Below, piece by piece: positions 19,193-27,112 of a DNA stretch of 56,725 nt; position 1 is the first letter of the stretch; each line of letters begins with the position of its first letter. The notes under the pieces are model-generated. The model had not been told where the DNA came from and did no database searches. It worked only from the letters and a program-made list of their open reading frames with translations. Source of the stretch: an uncultured Pelagibacteraceae bacterium (GTDB lineage: Bacteria > Pseudomonadota > Alphaproteobacteria > Pelagibacterales > Pelagibacteraceae); NCBI GenBank assembly GCA_902524545.1, contig CABZDW010000007.1, positions 1-56,725 of the forward strand, given 5' to 3'. The position numbers and the translations under genes were made by a program.

Positions 19193-20392
19193 TTAATTGA
19201 TATTTTTAGCTCTTTTTCTGGCAATAAGTTGTGTTAAAGAGTCTACCATGGTGTCTGAAGCCTTAAAGATATCCACATTTCTAAACTCATGAGAAAGATT
19301 TTTTTCTGGATTTGTTTTATCCTCAATAATAATTCCTTCGTCTGGAGAATTATTTTTAATATAAATTAATAATAACCACTCATCGTCAGATGACTCATCC
19401 CATTTAATAAAAACCTCTCCAGTTTCAAATCTTCTATCTATACATCGAAAAATAGACATGTCTCGGGTAATATGTCTTTTGTTGAGTTGGAATACTAAAC
19501 TACTTGCACTTCTATAAAAGCTCTCAAGTGCAAATTCAACTTTTTGTCTTGCTAATGTATATTCTTTTTCTTTTTCTAATAAGGTTTCTCTATCTTCGTC
19601 ACCTTGAAGTTTAACACCTAGCGCCTCAACTCTTTCTTTGATTTTTTGATCTCTGAGTAATCTATATTTTTCTTTTAGCTTGTCGATTCTCTCTTGTAGT
19701 CCAGAATAATCTTCTCTTTTTTCTTTTAGGGAAATTTTCTCAAGTTTTTCTAGTTCTTTAACTTCTCTTATTCTAAATTTTTCAATTTGTTTATCTAATC
19801 TTAATTGTTTTAAAAATTGTTTTTGCTTTTCTGCTTGTTCGACTCTTAAAAGCGCTTGTTCTTTTCTTAAAAATAATTTTATGTCTTTCGTTCTCTGTTT
19901 TTCTAATCTTTCCTCTTCTTTTAAAGTTTGCTCCCTCAGCTTTAATCTTAAATTTTCTTCTTCTTTTTTCTTCCCTGCCTCTTCGATTTTTTCTTTTCTT
20001 TCTCTTTCAATTTTTTCTATTTTTATTCTTCTTTTTTCATCGGTTTTTAATACCTTGTAATTAGAAATTATTTCTGAAATTTTGTCGAAAAAACTCTGAA
20101 TGCTTTTTTCCAAACCAAAATTAAATTTGAAATTAAATTGAGGTTTGAGAGATAATTGAAATTTAACTAGTTTCAAGACTAGGCTATCTTTCTGTTTTTT
20201 TTTTATTTTTGGCTGGTAATTTACTTTTTTTGATTTTTTAGGCTTATTTTTTTTCTTTTTTTTAATTAACTTGTTTTTTCTTTGTTTTTTAGAGCTTTTT
20301 CTAATTTTATTTATTTTCCTTTTAACCCTGTAAACTTTATTTTTTTTTTTAATTTTCGACTTTTTTTTTGATTTTTTTTGTTTTTTTTTCAT
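19193..20392 (-). CDS. Lysine-rich coiled-coil protein of unknown function
   Basis: A 399-residue protein in three parts. Residues 1-70 are extremely basic: 40 of 70 are Lys or Arg, histone-H1-like and probably disordered. Residues about 95-280 are a highly charged Glu/Lys/Arg/Leu/Gln-rich stretch that reads as a long coiled coil or single alpha-helix. The last 110 residues form a compact domain with RHITRDMSIFRCIDRRF, EVFIKWDESSDDEWLLLIYI and a basic C-terminal helix. There is no signal peptide. A DNA- or RNA-associated structural role is possible, but I recognise no family. Confidence 0.75.
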   Translation of the reverse strand: MKKKQKKSKKKSKIKKKNKVYRVKRKINKIRKSSKKQRKNKLIKKKKKNKPKKSKKVNYQPKIKKKQKDSLVLKLVKFQLSLKPQFNFKFNFGLEKSIQSFFDKISEIISNYKVLKTDEKRRIKIEKIERERKEKIEEAGKKKEEENLRLKLREQTLKEEERLEKQRTKDIKLFLRKEQALLRVEQAEKQKQFLKQLRLDKQIEKFRIREVKELEKLEKISLKEKREDYSGLQERIDKLKEKYRLLRDQKIKERVEALGVKLQGDEDRETLLEKEKEYTLARQKVEFALESFYRSASSLVFQLNKRHITRDMSIFRCIDRRFETGEVFIKWDESSDDEWLLLIYIKNNSPDEGIIIEDKTNPEKNLSHEFRNVDIFKASDTMVDSLTQLIARKRAKNIN

Positions 20393-20421
20393 TTCTAAGA
20401 AGAAATGATTCTATCAATAAT

Positions 20422-21609
20422 TTATTGATAAATATAGTCTCTAGTCACAGGTGTTGATCTATAATTTTTTGTAAGTTGAAATTGATATACAACTTGATCT
20501 CCCCACTTGAATGCCATTTCACAACCAGTAAGATAAAACTCCCACATTCTAAAAAATTTTTCATCAAACATTTGGATAATTTTATCTTTATTTCTTAAGC
20601 AATTTTCTTTCCAGTGTCTTAACGTGTGTGCGTAATGAAGCCTTAAAACCTCAATATCTGTTACTACTAAGCCAGCTTTTTCAATAGGGTTGGTTACCTC
20701 ACTTAAACTTGGAGTATAACCACCAGGAAAGATATATTTCGTAATCCATGGATGAGGATCTCTTGGGGGATTTACAGATCCAATGGTGTGTATAAGTGAA
20801 ACCCCATCCTCTTTCAATATTTTTTCGATTTGTTTAAAAAATTTCTTATAAAATTTCCTTCCAACATGTTCAAACATCCCAACACTTACTATTCTATCAA
20901 ATTTTTCATTTAATTCTCTATAGTCCATTAGTCTGAACTTCACTTGGTTCTCTAAATTTAATTCTTTAGCTTTTTGGTTACAATAATTAAGTTGGTTCTC
21001 AGATAAAGTAATACCTGTTACTTCACATTGAGCGCTTTTAGCTATATCGATGGCAAGTGAACCCCAGCCACATCCGATATCTAAAACTTTTTGATTAGGT
21101 TTTATATTTAATTTTTTAATTACATGTTGAATTTTATTATTTTGAGCTGTTTCTAAACTATCATTTTCATTTTTAAAATATGCACAAGAATATTGTCTTT
21201 TTGGATCTAAAAATAAGTCATACAAGTCGTCTTTAATATCATAATGGTGAGATACATTCATTTTAGATTTTTTAATAAAATTAAAGTTAGTTAAATATCT
21301 ATATGATCCTCTTAATCTATTAATTAAATAACTGAAAAAATTTAATTCTCCCCTTCCAAAATTCATTAAGGCAAGATTTAAAAAATCTGTAAGTGTTCCG
21401 TTTTCAATTACAATTTCACCATTAGTATATGCCTCACCAAAATATAAATCAGGATGGAATAACAATTTATAATGAAGATTTTTATTTAGAATTTTTAATT
21501 TAATGGGGTTATTATCTGGTTGTCCAATAATAAAATCTTTAGAATTAGCGTCGGTCAATACAAAACCACCTGTTTTAAAAATTTTATTAAGAAATCTTGC
21601 TAATTGCAT
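20422..21609 (-). CDS. cfa: Cyclopropane-fatty-acyl-phospholipid synthase family methyltransferase
   Basis: SAM-dependent enzyme that methylenates unsaturated acyl chains of membrane phospholipids. It has the SAM-binding motif VLDIGCGWGSLAIDIAK, plus YSCAYF and GMFEHVG, which carry family-specific bicarbonate- and SAM-site residues. FPGGYTPSL and LRLHYAHTLRHW complete the pattern. I take the ATG of MQLARFLNKIF at 21609 as start (395 residues), one base after the stop of the upstream gene. The longer frame would use TTG inside that gene. The pair appears to be an operon. Confidence 0.93.
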   Translation of the reverse strand: MQLARFLNKIFKTGGFVLTDANSKDFIIGQPDNNPIKLKILNKNLHYKLLFHPDLYFGEAYTNGEIVIENGTLTDFLNLALMNFGRGELNFFSYLINRLRGSYRYLTNFNFIKKSKMNVSHHYDIKDDLYDLFLDPKRQYSCAYFKNENDSLETAQNNKIQHVIKKLNIKPNQKVLDIGCGWGSLAIDIAKSAQCEVTGITLSENQLNYCNQKAKELNLENQVKFRLMDYRELNEKFDRIVSVGMFEHVGRKFYKKFFKQIEKILKEDGVSLIHTIGSVNPPRDPHPWITKYIFPGGYTPSLSEVTNPIEKAGLVVTDIEVLRLHYAHTLRHWKENCLRNKDKIIQMFDEKFFRMWEFYLTGCEMAFKWGDQVVYQFQLTKNYRSTPVTRDYIYQ

Positions 21610-21610
21610 T

Positions 21611-22495
21611 TTATGCCACCATAGTTGATTTGTTATCAAATTCTAAATCTTTTAATCTATTCATTAATTCTTCCTCATCATTTCGATTTAAAAGACTTAG
21701 TGGTGGTAAAATATTTTTATATATTTTGTCATTTTGAGCACAATAAGTATGTAAACCTGAAATTAGATTATATTTATCAAATGTGCTTCTAACATCACAT
21801 AACTTATCATTATGTAACTGCTTTTTTCCTGCAAAAAAATCATCATAAACTTGCCTAGACAATTCTGCTGTAACGTTGCATGTTGCAGTTATTATACCAG
21901 AACATCCTAATTCCAAACCTTTCAACAATTTAATTTCTGAACCAGGTAAAATTGAAAAATTTTTAAGCTTTAAATTTTCATATAAATTGTAAGAGCTATC
22001 TTTTACTCCAACTATTTGTTCTGGAAATTTATTAACAAGTGTCTCTACACACTTCAAACTAAATCTATAACCACTGAGTTTTTCAAAATTATAAAGAATA
22101 ATTTTAGAATCTGGCACCGAATTAATTATTCTAGAATAAAAATCCAAAACCTCTGTATCACCATAACTATAATAGGCGGGAGGCATAATTAAAAATTTAT
22201 TTAGATTTAATGAAATTGCTATCTTCATAAAATTTATTGTTTCACCTAAAGAGTTTAGACCTGTGCCAATTATATGTCTATGCTGATATTTGCTTTTTGA
22301 AAGACTGTTAAGTAAGTCAATTTTTTCTGAAATAGGTATTAATTGAGACTGACCTGTACTGCCAAATATTACCACGCCATGACAACCTTGATCGATAAGT
22401 CTCTCAGCATGCATTATTGTTTTTTCAACATTCAAGCTTAAATCATTGTTAAGCACTGACATCGAAGCAGCAAAAATTCCACTTATTTTTGTCAT
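21611..22495 (-). CDS. Dihydrodipicolinate synthase/N-acetylneuraminate lyase family aldolase
   Basis: A 294-residue class I aldolase of the DapA family. The Schiff-base lysine is Lys165 in IVGVKDSSYN, the catalytic tyrosine is Tyr135 in ILYNFEKLSGY, and the GxTGE-type substrate loop reads GSTGQSQL, with Gln where DapA usually has Glu. The loop change and the cfa neighbour make true dihydrodipicolinate synthase unlikely. A keto-acid-sugar or hydroxyproline-type aldolase is more likely. It lies 49 bases from the divergent GT9 gene and is tightly linked to cfa downstream. Confidence 0.82.
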   Translation of the reverse strand: MTKISGIFAASMSVLNNDLSLNVEKTIMHAERLIDQGCHGVVIFGSTGQSQLIPISEKIDLLNSLSKSKYQHRHIIGTGLNSLGETINFMKIAISLNLNKFLIMPPAYYSYGDTEVLDFYSRIINSVPDSKIILYNFEKLSGYRFSLKCVETLVNKFPEQIVGVKDSSYNLYENLKLKNFSILPGSEIKLLKGLELGCSGIITATCNVTAELSRQVYDDFFAGKKQLHNDKLCDVRSTFDKYNLISGLHTYCAQNDKIYKNILPPLSLLNRNDEEELMNRLKDLEFDNKSTMVA

Positions 22496-22543
22496 AATAA
22501 AAATTTATATAAAAATATACTCAGTAAAGTTTATAAATACTAT

Positions 22544-23506
22544 ATGAAAATATTAGCAGTTCAGAGCAGAATGGGGATTGGAGATACTATAATTTTCTTA
22601 CCATTTATAAAGGCTTTATCCAAAAAATTTAATTCACCAATAAATATATTAGTAAAAGAAAATTCAAAAGCTAATCAATATTTACACCAGACAAAATATA
22701 TTGATAAAATTCTCATTCTAGAAAGAGATGATAAAATGAATAATAGACACAGTGGTTTTTTTGGTATTTTTAAATTAGCATCTGATTTAAGAAAATATAA
22801 GTTTGATAAAATTTTTATTTTTAATTCATCTTTAAGATTTAACTTAATTGCTAAAATATCAGGTATTTCACAAATTTACCAATATCCATTGTTCGCAAAA
22901 AACAAACAGCCCATAATTGAGGCTCCTAAAAAATTTTTAAAAGAAAATTTAGATTTAGACATTAATGAAGATCCTGAAGTACAAATCGATAATGATTCAA
23001 TTTCAAAAGCTGCACAAAAATTTCAAATAGATAAAAATACTACAAATATTCTCTTAGGCATAGGTGGTTCTGGACCTACAAAAAGAATTCCTGCAAAAAC
23101 TTTCTTAAGCGTAATTGATAAAATATCAAATATGAAAAATTGCAGATTTTTTCTTGCAACAGGTAAGGCAAATGAAGAACAGGAAGTATTAAACGAAATT
23201 TTGCATTCCAAATTTAAGAATTTTTGTACTCGTTTAGATAATTTTAGTATCAGTGAAATTTTACCTTTAATTAAGAATTGTAATGTATCCATTTGTAATG
23301 ACTCGAGCTTTAGTCATTTATCCTCAGCTTTAGGTGTTAAAACGATTACTTTAATGGCTGATACACCCTTAATTTATGGAAATTATAGCTCAAAAATGTT
23401 TCCAATAATTCCAGAAGGAGAAAACACAGTCACACATAATACTTTAGGTAAAGATAAAATTGATCCACAAAAAATTTTTGAGAGATTTTTAGAAATTATT
23501 GCTTAA
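22544..23506 (+). CDS. Glycosyltransferase family 9 (heptosyltransferase-like)
   Basis: A 320-residue GT9 protein, the family of ADP-heptose:LPS heptosyltransferases. The N-terminus has MGIGDTIIFLPFIKAL. The donor-binding part shows LLGIGGSGPTKRIPAKTF and CNDSSFSHLSSALGVKTITLM, the family's last-domain signature. It probably extends the LPS core. The sugar donor cannot be told from sequence. The 3' end overlaps the convergent J-domain gene by 4 bases. Confidence 0.85.
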   Translation: MKILAVQSRMGIGDTIIFLPFIKALSKKFNSPINILVKENSKANQYLHQTKYIDKILILERDDKMNNRHSGFFGIFKLASDLRKYKFDKIFIFNSSLRFNLIAKISGISQIYQYPLFAKNKQPIIEAPKKFLKENLDLDINEDPEVQIDNDSISKAAQKFQIDKNTTNILLGIGGSGPTKRIPAKTFLSVIDKISNMKNCRFFLATGKANEEQEVLNEILHSKFKNFCTRLDNFSISEILPLIKNCNVSICNDSSFSHLSSALGVKTITLMADTPLIYGNYSSKMFPIIPEGENTVTHNTLGKDKIDPQKIFERFLEIIA

Positions 23507-24006
23507 GAAATATCGTTTAGCACAATATCTTTGGCCTCATTAACAATTGAGGATAATCTTGAAGTTTCTGGAGAAATGTCAGGATGAATCTTTTTTTGGA
23601 TTTTAATATATGCTTTATTAACATCTTCTTTGGTAACTTTTTTATTCATATCTAAATTTAAAATTTTATATGCCTCTGAAACTGATATAGACGAAACGTT
23701 ATTGGTACCTGCTTGGTTAAAAGAAAAGCGACCAGATCTTCTTAATGTCTGAATAAGTCTAAAAAGAGAAATTAATTGGAAAATAGATAAGCCTTTTAAT
23801 TTTAATAGAGCTAAACTTGCCAAAGTAAGGGGTAATGTTAATAAAAATTTTCCACCAATAGCAAATAAAATCGCTAAAGCAATCAGACCCAATATAACAA
23901 GAAATCTAAGACCTTTTGATATTTTTTTAGAGGAAATTTTGGCAATAAAACGTAGCAGTAAATAAAAAATGACTAATATAACTACTGTATAAATTATTAT
24001 ATTCAT
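23503..24006 (-). CDS. Membrane-anchored J-domain protein
   Basis: A 167-residue protein with an N-terminal membrane helix (IIYTVVILVIFYLLLRFI), a second hydrophobic region around residues 34-70, and a C-terminal J domain (about residues 108-165) with the HPD tripeptide at 141-143 (KKIHPDISPET). The J domain recruits and stimulates a DnaK/Hsp70. Having membrane segments first and a short J domain last is the topology of mitochondrial Pam18/Tim14 and their alphaproteobacterial relatives. It starts 15 bases from the divergent oligopeptidase gene. Confidence 0.82.
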   Translation of the reverse strand: MNIIIYTVVILVIFYLLLRFIAKISSKKISKGLRFLVILGLIALAILFAIGGKFLLTLPLTLASLALLKLKGLSIFQLISLFRLIQTLRRSGRFSFNQAGTNNVSSISVSEAYKILNLDMNKKVTKEDVNKAYIKIQKKIHPDISPETSRLSSIVNEAKDIVLNDIS

Positions 24007-24020
24007 ATATTTGTATCTTC

Positions 24021-26102
24021 ATGAAAGTACCACAACTTAAAAAAAAACCAGAGTTAAAATCTTGTCACAATATAAGTTGGGAGGATAATTATAGTTGGAT
24101 ACATCAAGATAATATTCTTGAAGTTTTAAAAGATAGTTCAAAATTACTTCCAGATGTGAGGAAATATCTTGAGGAAGAAAACAACTTTACAGATCATAAT
24201 TTAAAAGACACAAAAAAAAATCAGAAAATCTTATTTGATGAAATAAAAGGTAGGATAAAGTTAGATGACGAGTCGTTAAAATTTAAAGATAAAAAATATG
24301 AATATTGGACTAGAACAACTGCAACAGGAAATTATTCAATAAAACTTAGAAAGAAAATTGGAAGTGATACTGTTGAAGAATTTTGGAATGGCGATGTAGA
24401 AAAGGAAAAATTAAAAACTGAATATTTTGGTGTAGGTGATTTAGAGGTAAGTTACAATGACAAACTTTTAGGTTATTCTTTAGACTTAAAAGGATCTGAA
24501 TATTATACAATTTACATAAGAAATATTACCACAGAAAAATTACTCACTGAGAAAATTGAAGAAACAAGTGGAAGTATTACTTTTAGTTTGGACGATCAAT
24601 ATTTTTTTTATTCAAAGCTTGATGAATTTCATAGACCAAGAAAAATATTTAGACACAAAATTGGATCATCAGTCAAAGATGATGAGCTTATTTTTGAAGA
24701 GAAAAGTGAGGCATTTACTGTGAGCATAAGTTTGAGTTCAGATGAAAAATATTTTTTTATAACAACATCAGATCATAATACTTCCGAACAATACTACTTC
24801 GAGGTAACTGAAAAAAACCCACAGCCAAAATTAATTATAAAAAGAAAAAAGGGTGTAATTTATTCAGTCAATTCTTGGGGTGGATATTTTTATTGTCATA
24901 CTAATGATGATGCAGAGGATTTCAAAATCGAAAGATGTGATGATTTATCAAATCAAAAGTGGGAAATTTATATAGCTGCTAAAGAGGAGGTTTTAATTGG
25001 AGGATTAATTTTTTTAAACGATTGGATTATCAGAGGAGAAAAATCGAATGCATTAGGAAAATTATTTGTAAGAAATAAACAAACAGGAATCGAGGAAGAA
25101 TTAAAATTTACTGACGAATCTGTGATCGTGCCCAGTGTTTCGTTGATACAAAGAAATAAAGATACTGACTCAGTTTACTTGTCATATTCGTCCCCGAAAA
25201 CACCAGGTAAAACTTATTTATACAATTTAAAAACCAAAGAAAAAAAATTAGTAAAAGAACAAGAAATACCATCTGGTCATAATCCAGATGATTATATAGT
25301 CGAAAGACTAGAGTGCCCTTCTCATGATGGAAGATTAATTCCACTTACAATTACCAGACACAAAAAAACAAAAATTAATGGTTCAGCAAATTTACTTTTA
25401 TATGGCTATGGGTCATATGGAAGTTCAATGACTCCAGATTTTTCCTCAACTAGATTGAGTTTAATTGACAGAGATATTATTTGGGTAACTGCACATATTA
25501 GAGGGGGAATGGAAAAAGGAATGAAATGGTGGAAAGAAGGAAAGCTTCTTAATAAAAAAAATACATTTGAAGATTATATTCACGTAGCAAAGTTTTTGAT
25601 TGAAAAAGGATATTCGTCGAAAGGAAAAATTATTGGTATGGGTGGATCAGCTGGTGGTTTATTAATGGGAGCAGTAGTTAATCAATCCCCAGAATTATTT
25701 CTTGGAATTGTTATGGCTGTGCCGTTCGTTGACTCATTAACAACTAACTTGGATCATTCTTTGCCACTTACTGTGGGAGAATTTGATGAATTTGGAAATG
25801 CAAAAGATAAAAAAGACCATTTTGATTATATTTATTCTTATGCTCCATATAATAATATTAAAAAAATGGATTACCCTCACATGCTAATTACCACAAGCTT
25901 AAGTGATAATAGAGTACTATTTGATGAACCAGCAAAATTTACAGCCAAACTTAGAGATCTAAAAACAGATAATAACCTGCTTTTGTTAAAAACCGAGATG
26001 AACGCAGGCCATGGAGGAAAGTCAGGTAGAGATGGTGCCATTGAAGAAATAGCTTTTGACTATGCGTTTATATTAAAGATCTCTGAAAAAATTAAAATTT
26101 GA
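24021..26102 (+). CDS. ptrB: Oligopeptidase B / prolyl oligopeptidase family serine peptidase (S9A)
   Basis: A 693-residue cytoplasmic oligopeptidase. The N-terminal two-thirds is a seven-bladed propeller that excludes large proteins (SITFSLDDQYFFYSKLDE). The catalytic alpha/beta domain contains NLLLYGYGSYG, RGGMEKGMKWW and GMGGSAGGLLMG with the nucleophile Ser543, and AGHGGKSGRDG holds the catalytic His. EFDEFGNAKDK in the domain favours oligopeptidase B over prolyl oligopeptidase. No signal peptide is seen. Confidence 0.9.
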   Translation: MKVPQLKKKPELKSCHNISWEDNYSWIHQDNILEVLKDSSKLLPDVRKYLEEENNFTDHNLKDTKKNQKILFDEIKGRIKLDDESLKFKDKKYEYWTRTTATGNYSIKLRKKIGSDTVEEFWNGDVEKEKLKTEYFGVGDLEVSYNDKLLGYSLDLKGSEYYTIYIRNITTEKLLTEKIEETSGSITFSLDDQYFFYSKLDEFHRPRKIFRHKIGSSVKDDELIFEEKSEAFTVSISLSSDEKYFFITTSDHNTSEQYYFEVTEKNPQPKLIIKRKKGVIYSVNSWGGYFYCHTNDDAEDFKIERCDDLSNQKWEIYIAAKEEVLIGGLIFLNDWIIRGEKSNALGKLFVRNKQTGIEEELKFTDESVIVPSVSLIQRNKDTDSVYLSYSSPKTPGKTYLYNLKTKEKKLVKEQEIPSGHNPDDYIVERLECPSHDGRLIPLTITRHKKTKINGSANLLLYGYGSYGSSMTPDFSSTRLSLIDRDIIWVTAHIRGGMEKGMKWWKEGKLLNKKNTFEDYIHVAKFLIEKGYSSKGKIIGMGGSAGGLLMGAVVNQSPELFLGIVMAVPFVDSLTTNLDHSLPLTVGEFDEFGNAKDKKDHFDYIYSYAPYNNIKKMDYPHMLITTSLSDNRVLFDEPAKFTAKLRDLKTDNNLLLLKTEMNAGHGGKSGRDGAIEEIAFDYAFILKISEKIKI

Positions 26103-26105
26103 TAT

Positions 26106-26133
26106 CTTGAAAAAAAACTAATAACTCCCATAT
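26106..26133 (+). promoter_or_regulatory. Sigma-32 (RpoH)-like promoter of the small heat-shock gene
   Basis: CTTGAAA at 26106-26112, a 14-base spacer, then CCCATAT at 26127-26133 is a near-consensus RpoH promoter. The same spacing and elements precede groES. Transcription should start near 26140, exactly where the first leader hairpin begins. Confidence 0.8.
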
Positions 26134-26140
26134 ATATAAT

Positions 26141-26190
26141 GTTGGTTGCCTAATGGAGCTAACAATAAATAAACTTGCTTAACAAAGGAG
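26141..26190 (+). promoter_or_regulatory. Candidate ROSE-type RNA thermometer in the hsp20 leader
   Basis: Two hairpins lie between the predicted transcription start and the ATG. Hairpin I (26141-26163) pairs GTTGGTT with AGCTAAC and CC with GG around a TAAT loop, leaving a single bulged G at 26148; two G-U pairs occur. Hairpin II (26174-26190) pairs CTT-G-CTT with AAGGAG around an AACA loop, again with one bulged G (26177), and so hides the ribosome site AAGGAG (26185-26190). The TTGCT/AGGA pairing with a bulged G is the hallmark of ROSE thermometers that control alphaproteobacterial small heat-shock genes. Structure is by hand and not computed. Confidence 0.65.
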
Positions 26191-26196
26191 GATATT

Positions 26197-26643
26197 ATGA
26201 CAAGTAAGGATTTATCTATATTCAACTCACTAAGACCTTTTTCTATTGGCTTTGACGATATGTTTGACCAATTTGAAAATATGCTTGGTAATGGTTCTTT
26301 GACTATGCAGTCAAATTACCCACCTTATAACATCAGAAAAGCTGGTAAGGATAATTATGCAATCGAAGTTGCTTTAGCTGGTTTTAATAAAAAAGATGTT
26401 GAAGTTGAGTTTGAGGATAATTTATTAACTGTAAGAACTAAACAAGTTAATAAATCTGAAAATAATAATGCTGATGGAGAAATAATTCATAAGGGTATTT
26501 CGCAAAGACAATTTGCTAGATCATTTACTATAGCTGATGATGTAAAGGTAAATGGTGCTGAGTTAAAAGATGGTCTTTTAACAATATCTTGTGAAAGAAT
26601 TGTTCCTGAGCATAAAAAAAGAAAACTTATTGAAATTAAATAA
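26197..26643 (+). CDS. ibpA: Small heat-shock protein, Hsp20/IbpA family
   Basis: An ATP-independent holdase of 148 residues. The alpha-crystallin domain spans about residues 40-138: YNIRKAGKDNYAIEVALAGF, then VEVEFEDNLLTVRTK, FARSFTIADDVKVNGAELKDGLLTI. N-terminal RPFSIGFDDMFDQFE is typical of the IbpA class. It has a strong ribosome site (AAAGGAGG) that is predicted to be sequestered by a leader hairpin, and a sigma-32-like promoter. Its gene is monocistronic, followed by a hairpin at 26654. Confidence 0.95.
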   Translation: MTSKDLSIFNSLRPFSIGFDDMFDQFENMLGNGSLTMQSNYPPYNIRKAGKDNYAIEVALAGFNKKDVEVEFEDNLLTVRTKQVNKSENNNADGEIIHKGISQRQFARSFTIADDVKVNGAELKDGLLTISCERIVPEHKKRKLIEIK

Positions 26644-26653
26644 GTAAACCTTG

Positions 26654-26678
26654 CTTGCGGAGATAAATTCTCCGCAGG
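26654..26678. terminator. Hairpin between convergent hsp20 and lipoprotein genes
   Basis: CTTGCGGAGA (26654-26663), loop TAAAT, TCTCCGCAGG (26669-26678): a 10-bp stem with one G-U pair, strikingly GC-rich for this genome. No T run follows on either strand, so it may stop transcription weakly in both directions or protect mRNA 3' ends. Confidence 0.6.
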
Positions 26679-26681
26679 TAA

Positions 26682-26987
26682 TCAAAAACACCCGTTAGAT
26701 ACAAATCCAATAACAATCAATTTTGCGTTTACTTCAAATCTTCTTTCACATGGAATTCCGTATTTCTTTGTGTTGTAAACTAATACTAAATTTCCTTTTT
26801 CGTTTTTAAAATCCTCATCTGGGCTGCCTAAACTAATTTTTAAATCCTGAGAGGACTTACCAATGAATGCACTTAATTTTTTATTTTCCTTTTCAACAAT
26901 AGCGTCAGTTTTTTGTTTAATTGTCTGACAACTCAGTAAAGAAAACATTAAAAAAACACTTAAAATTGCAAGCTTAATTTTTTTCAT
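26682..26987 (-). CDS. Small lipoprotein of unknown function
   Basis: A 101-residue lipoprotein. The signal peptide MKKIKLAILSVFLMFSLLSC has a lipobox (LLSC) with the acylated cysteine at residue 20. The mature part contains LSAFIGKSSQDLKISLGSPDEDF and a pair of cysteines (GIPCERRFEV and SNGCF at the very end) that could form a disulfide. The arrangement IGKSSQDLKxxLGSPDED resembles the SmpA/BamE-like lipoprotein fold, but the match is only by pattern. It stands alone, between hsp20 and the permease gene. Confidence 0.7.
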   Translation of the reverse strand: MKKIKLAILSVFLMFSLLSCQTIKQKTDAIVEKENKKLSAFIGKSSQDLKISLGSPDEDFKNEKGNLVLVYNTKKYGIPCERRFEVNAKLIVIGFVSNGCF

Positions 26988-27060
26988 ATTTTTATAATAA
27001 CAACCTAATTATGGCATAAATATAAACTTGTGGGTTGAAAATTGTTAATAAGAATTAATT

Positions 27061-27107
27061 TTGACGGGCAATATAAGAAAGAATCAAATATTTTTGATTT
27101 ATAGGAG
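27061..27107 (+). promoter_or_regulatory. Leader of the purine permease gene: possible promoter and hairpin
   Basis: TTGACG (27061-27066), 17 bases, and TCAAAT (27084-27089) form a weak sigma-70-like promoter. An AATCAAA/TTTGATT inverted repeat (27082-27088 and 27093-27099, 4-base loop) overlaps that -10 box and ends just 5' of a strong AGGAGG ribosome site. It could be an operator or a leader hairpin. No known purine riboswitch consensus is visible. Confidence 0.3.
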
Positions 27108-27112
27108 GATAA

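Noticed and set aside
21610..21639. Earlier TTG start for cfa, inside the aldolase gene
   Set aside because: The ATG at 21609 is one base after the upstream stop and begins a normal family N-terminus; TTG within a neighbouring gene is less likely.
26988..27112. Purine riboswitch before the purine permease gene
   Set aside because: No conserved purine-aptamer loop sequences or three-way junction could be found; only a simple 7-base palindrome is there.
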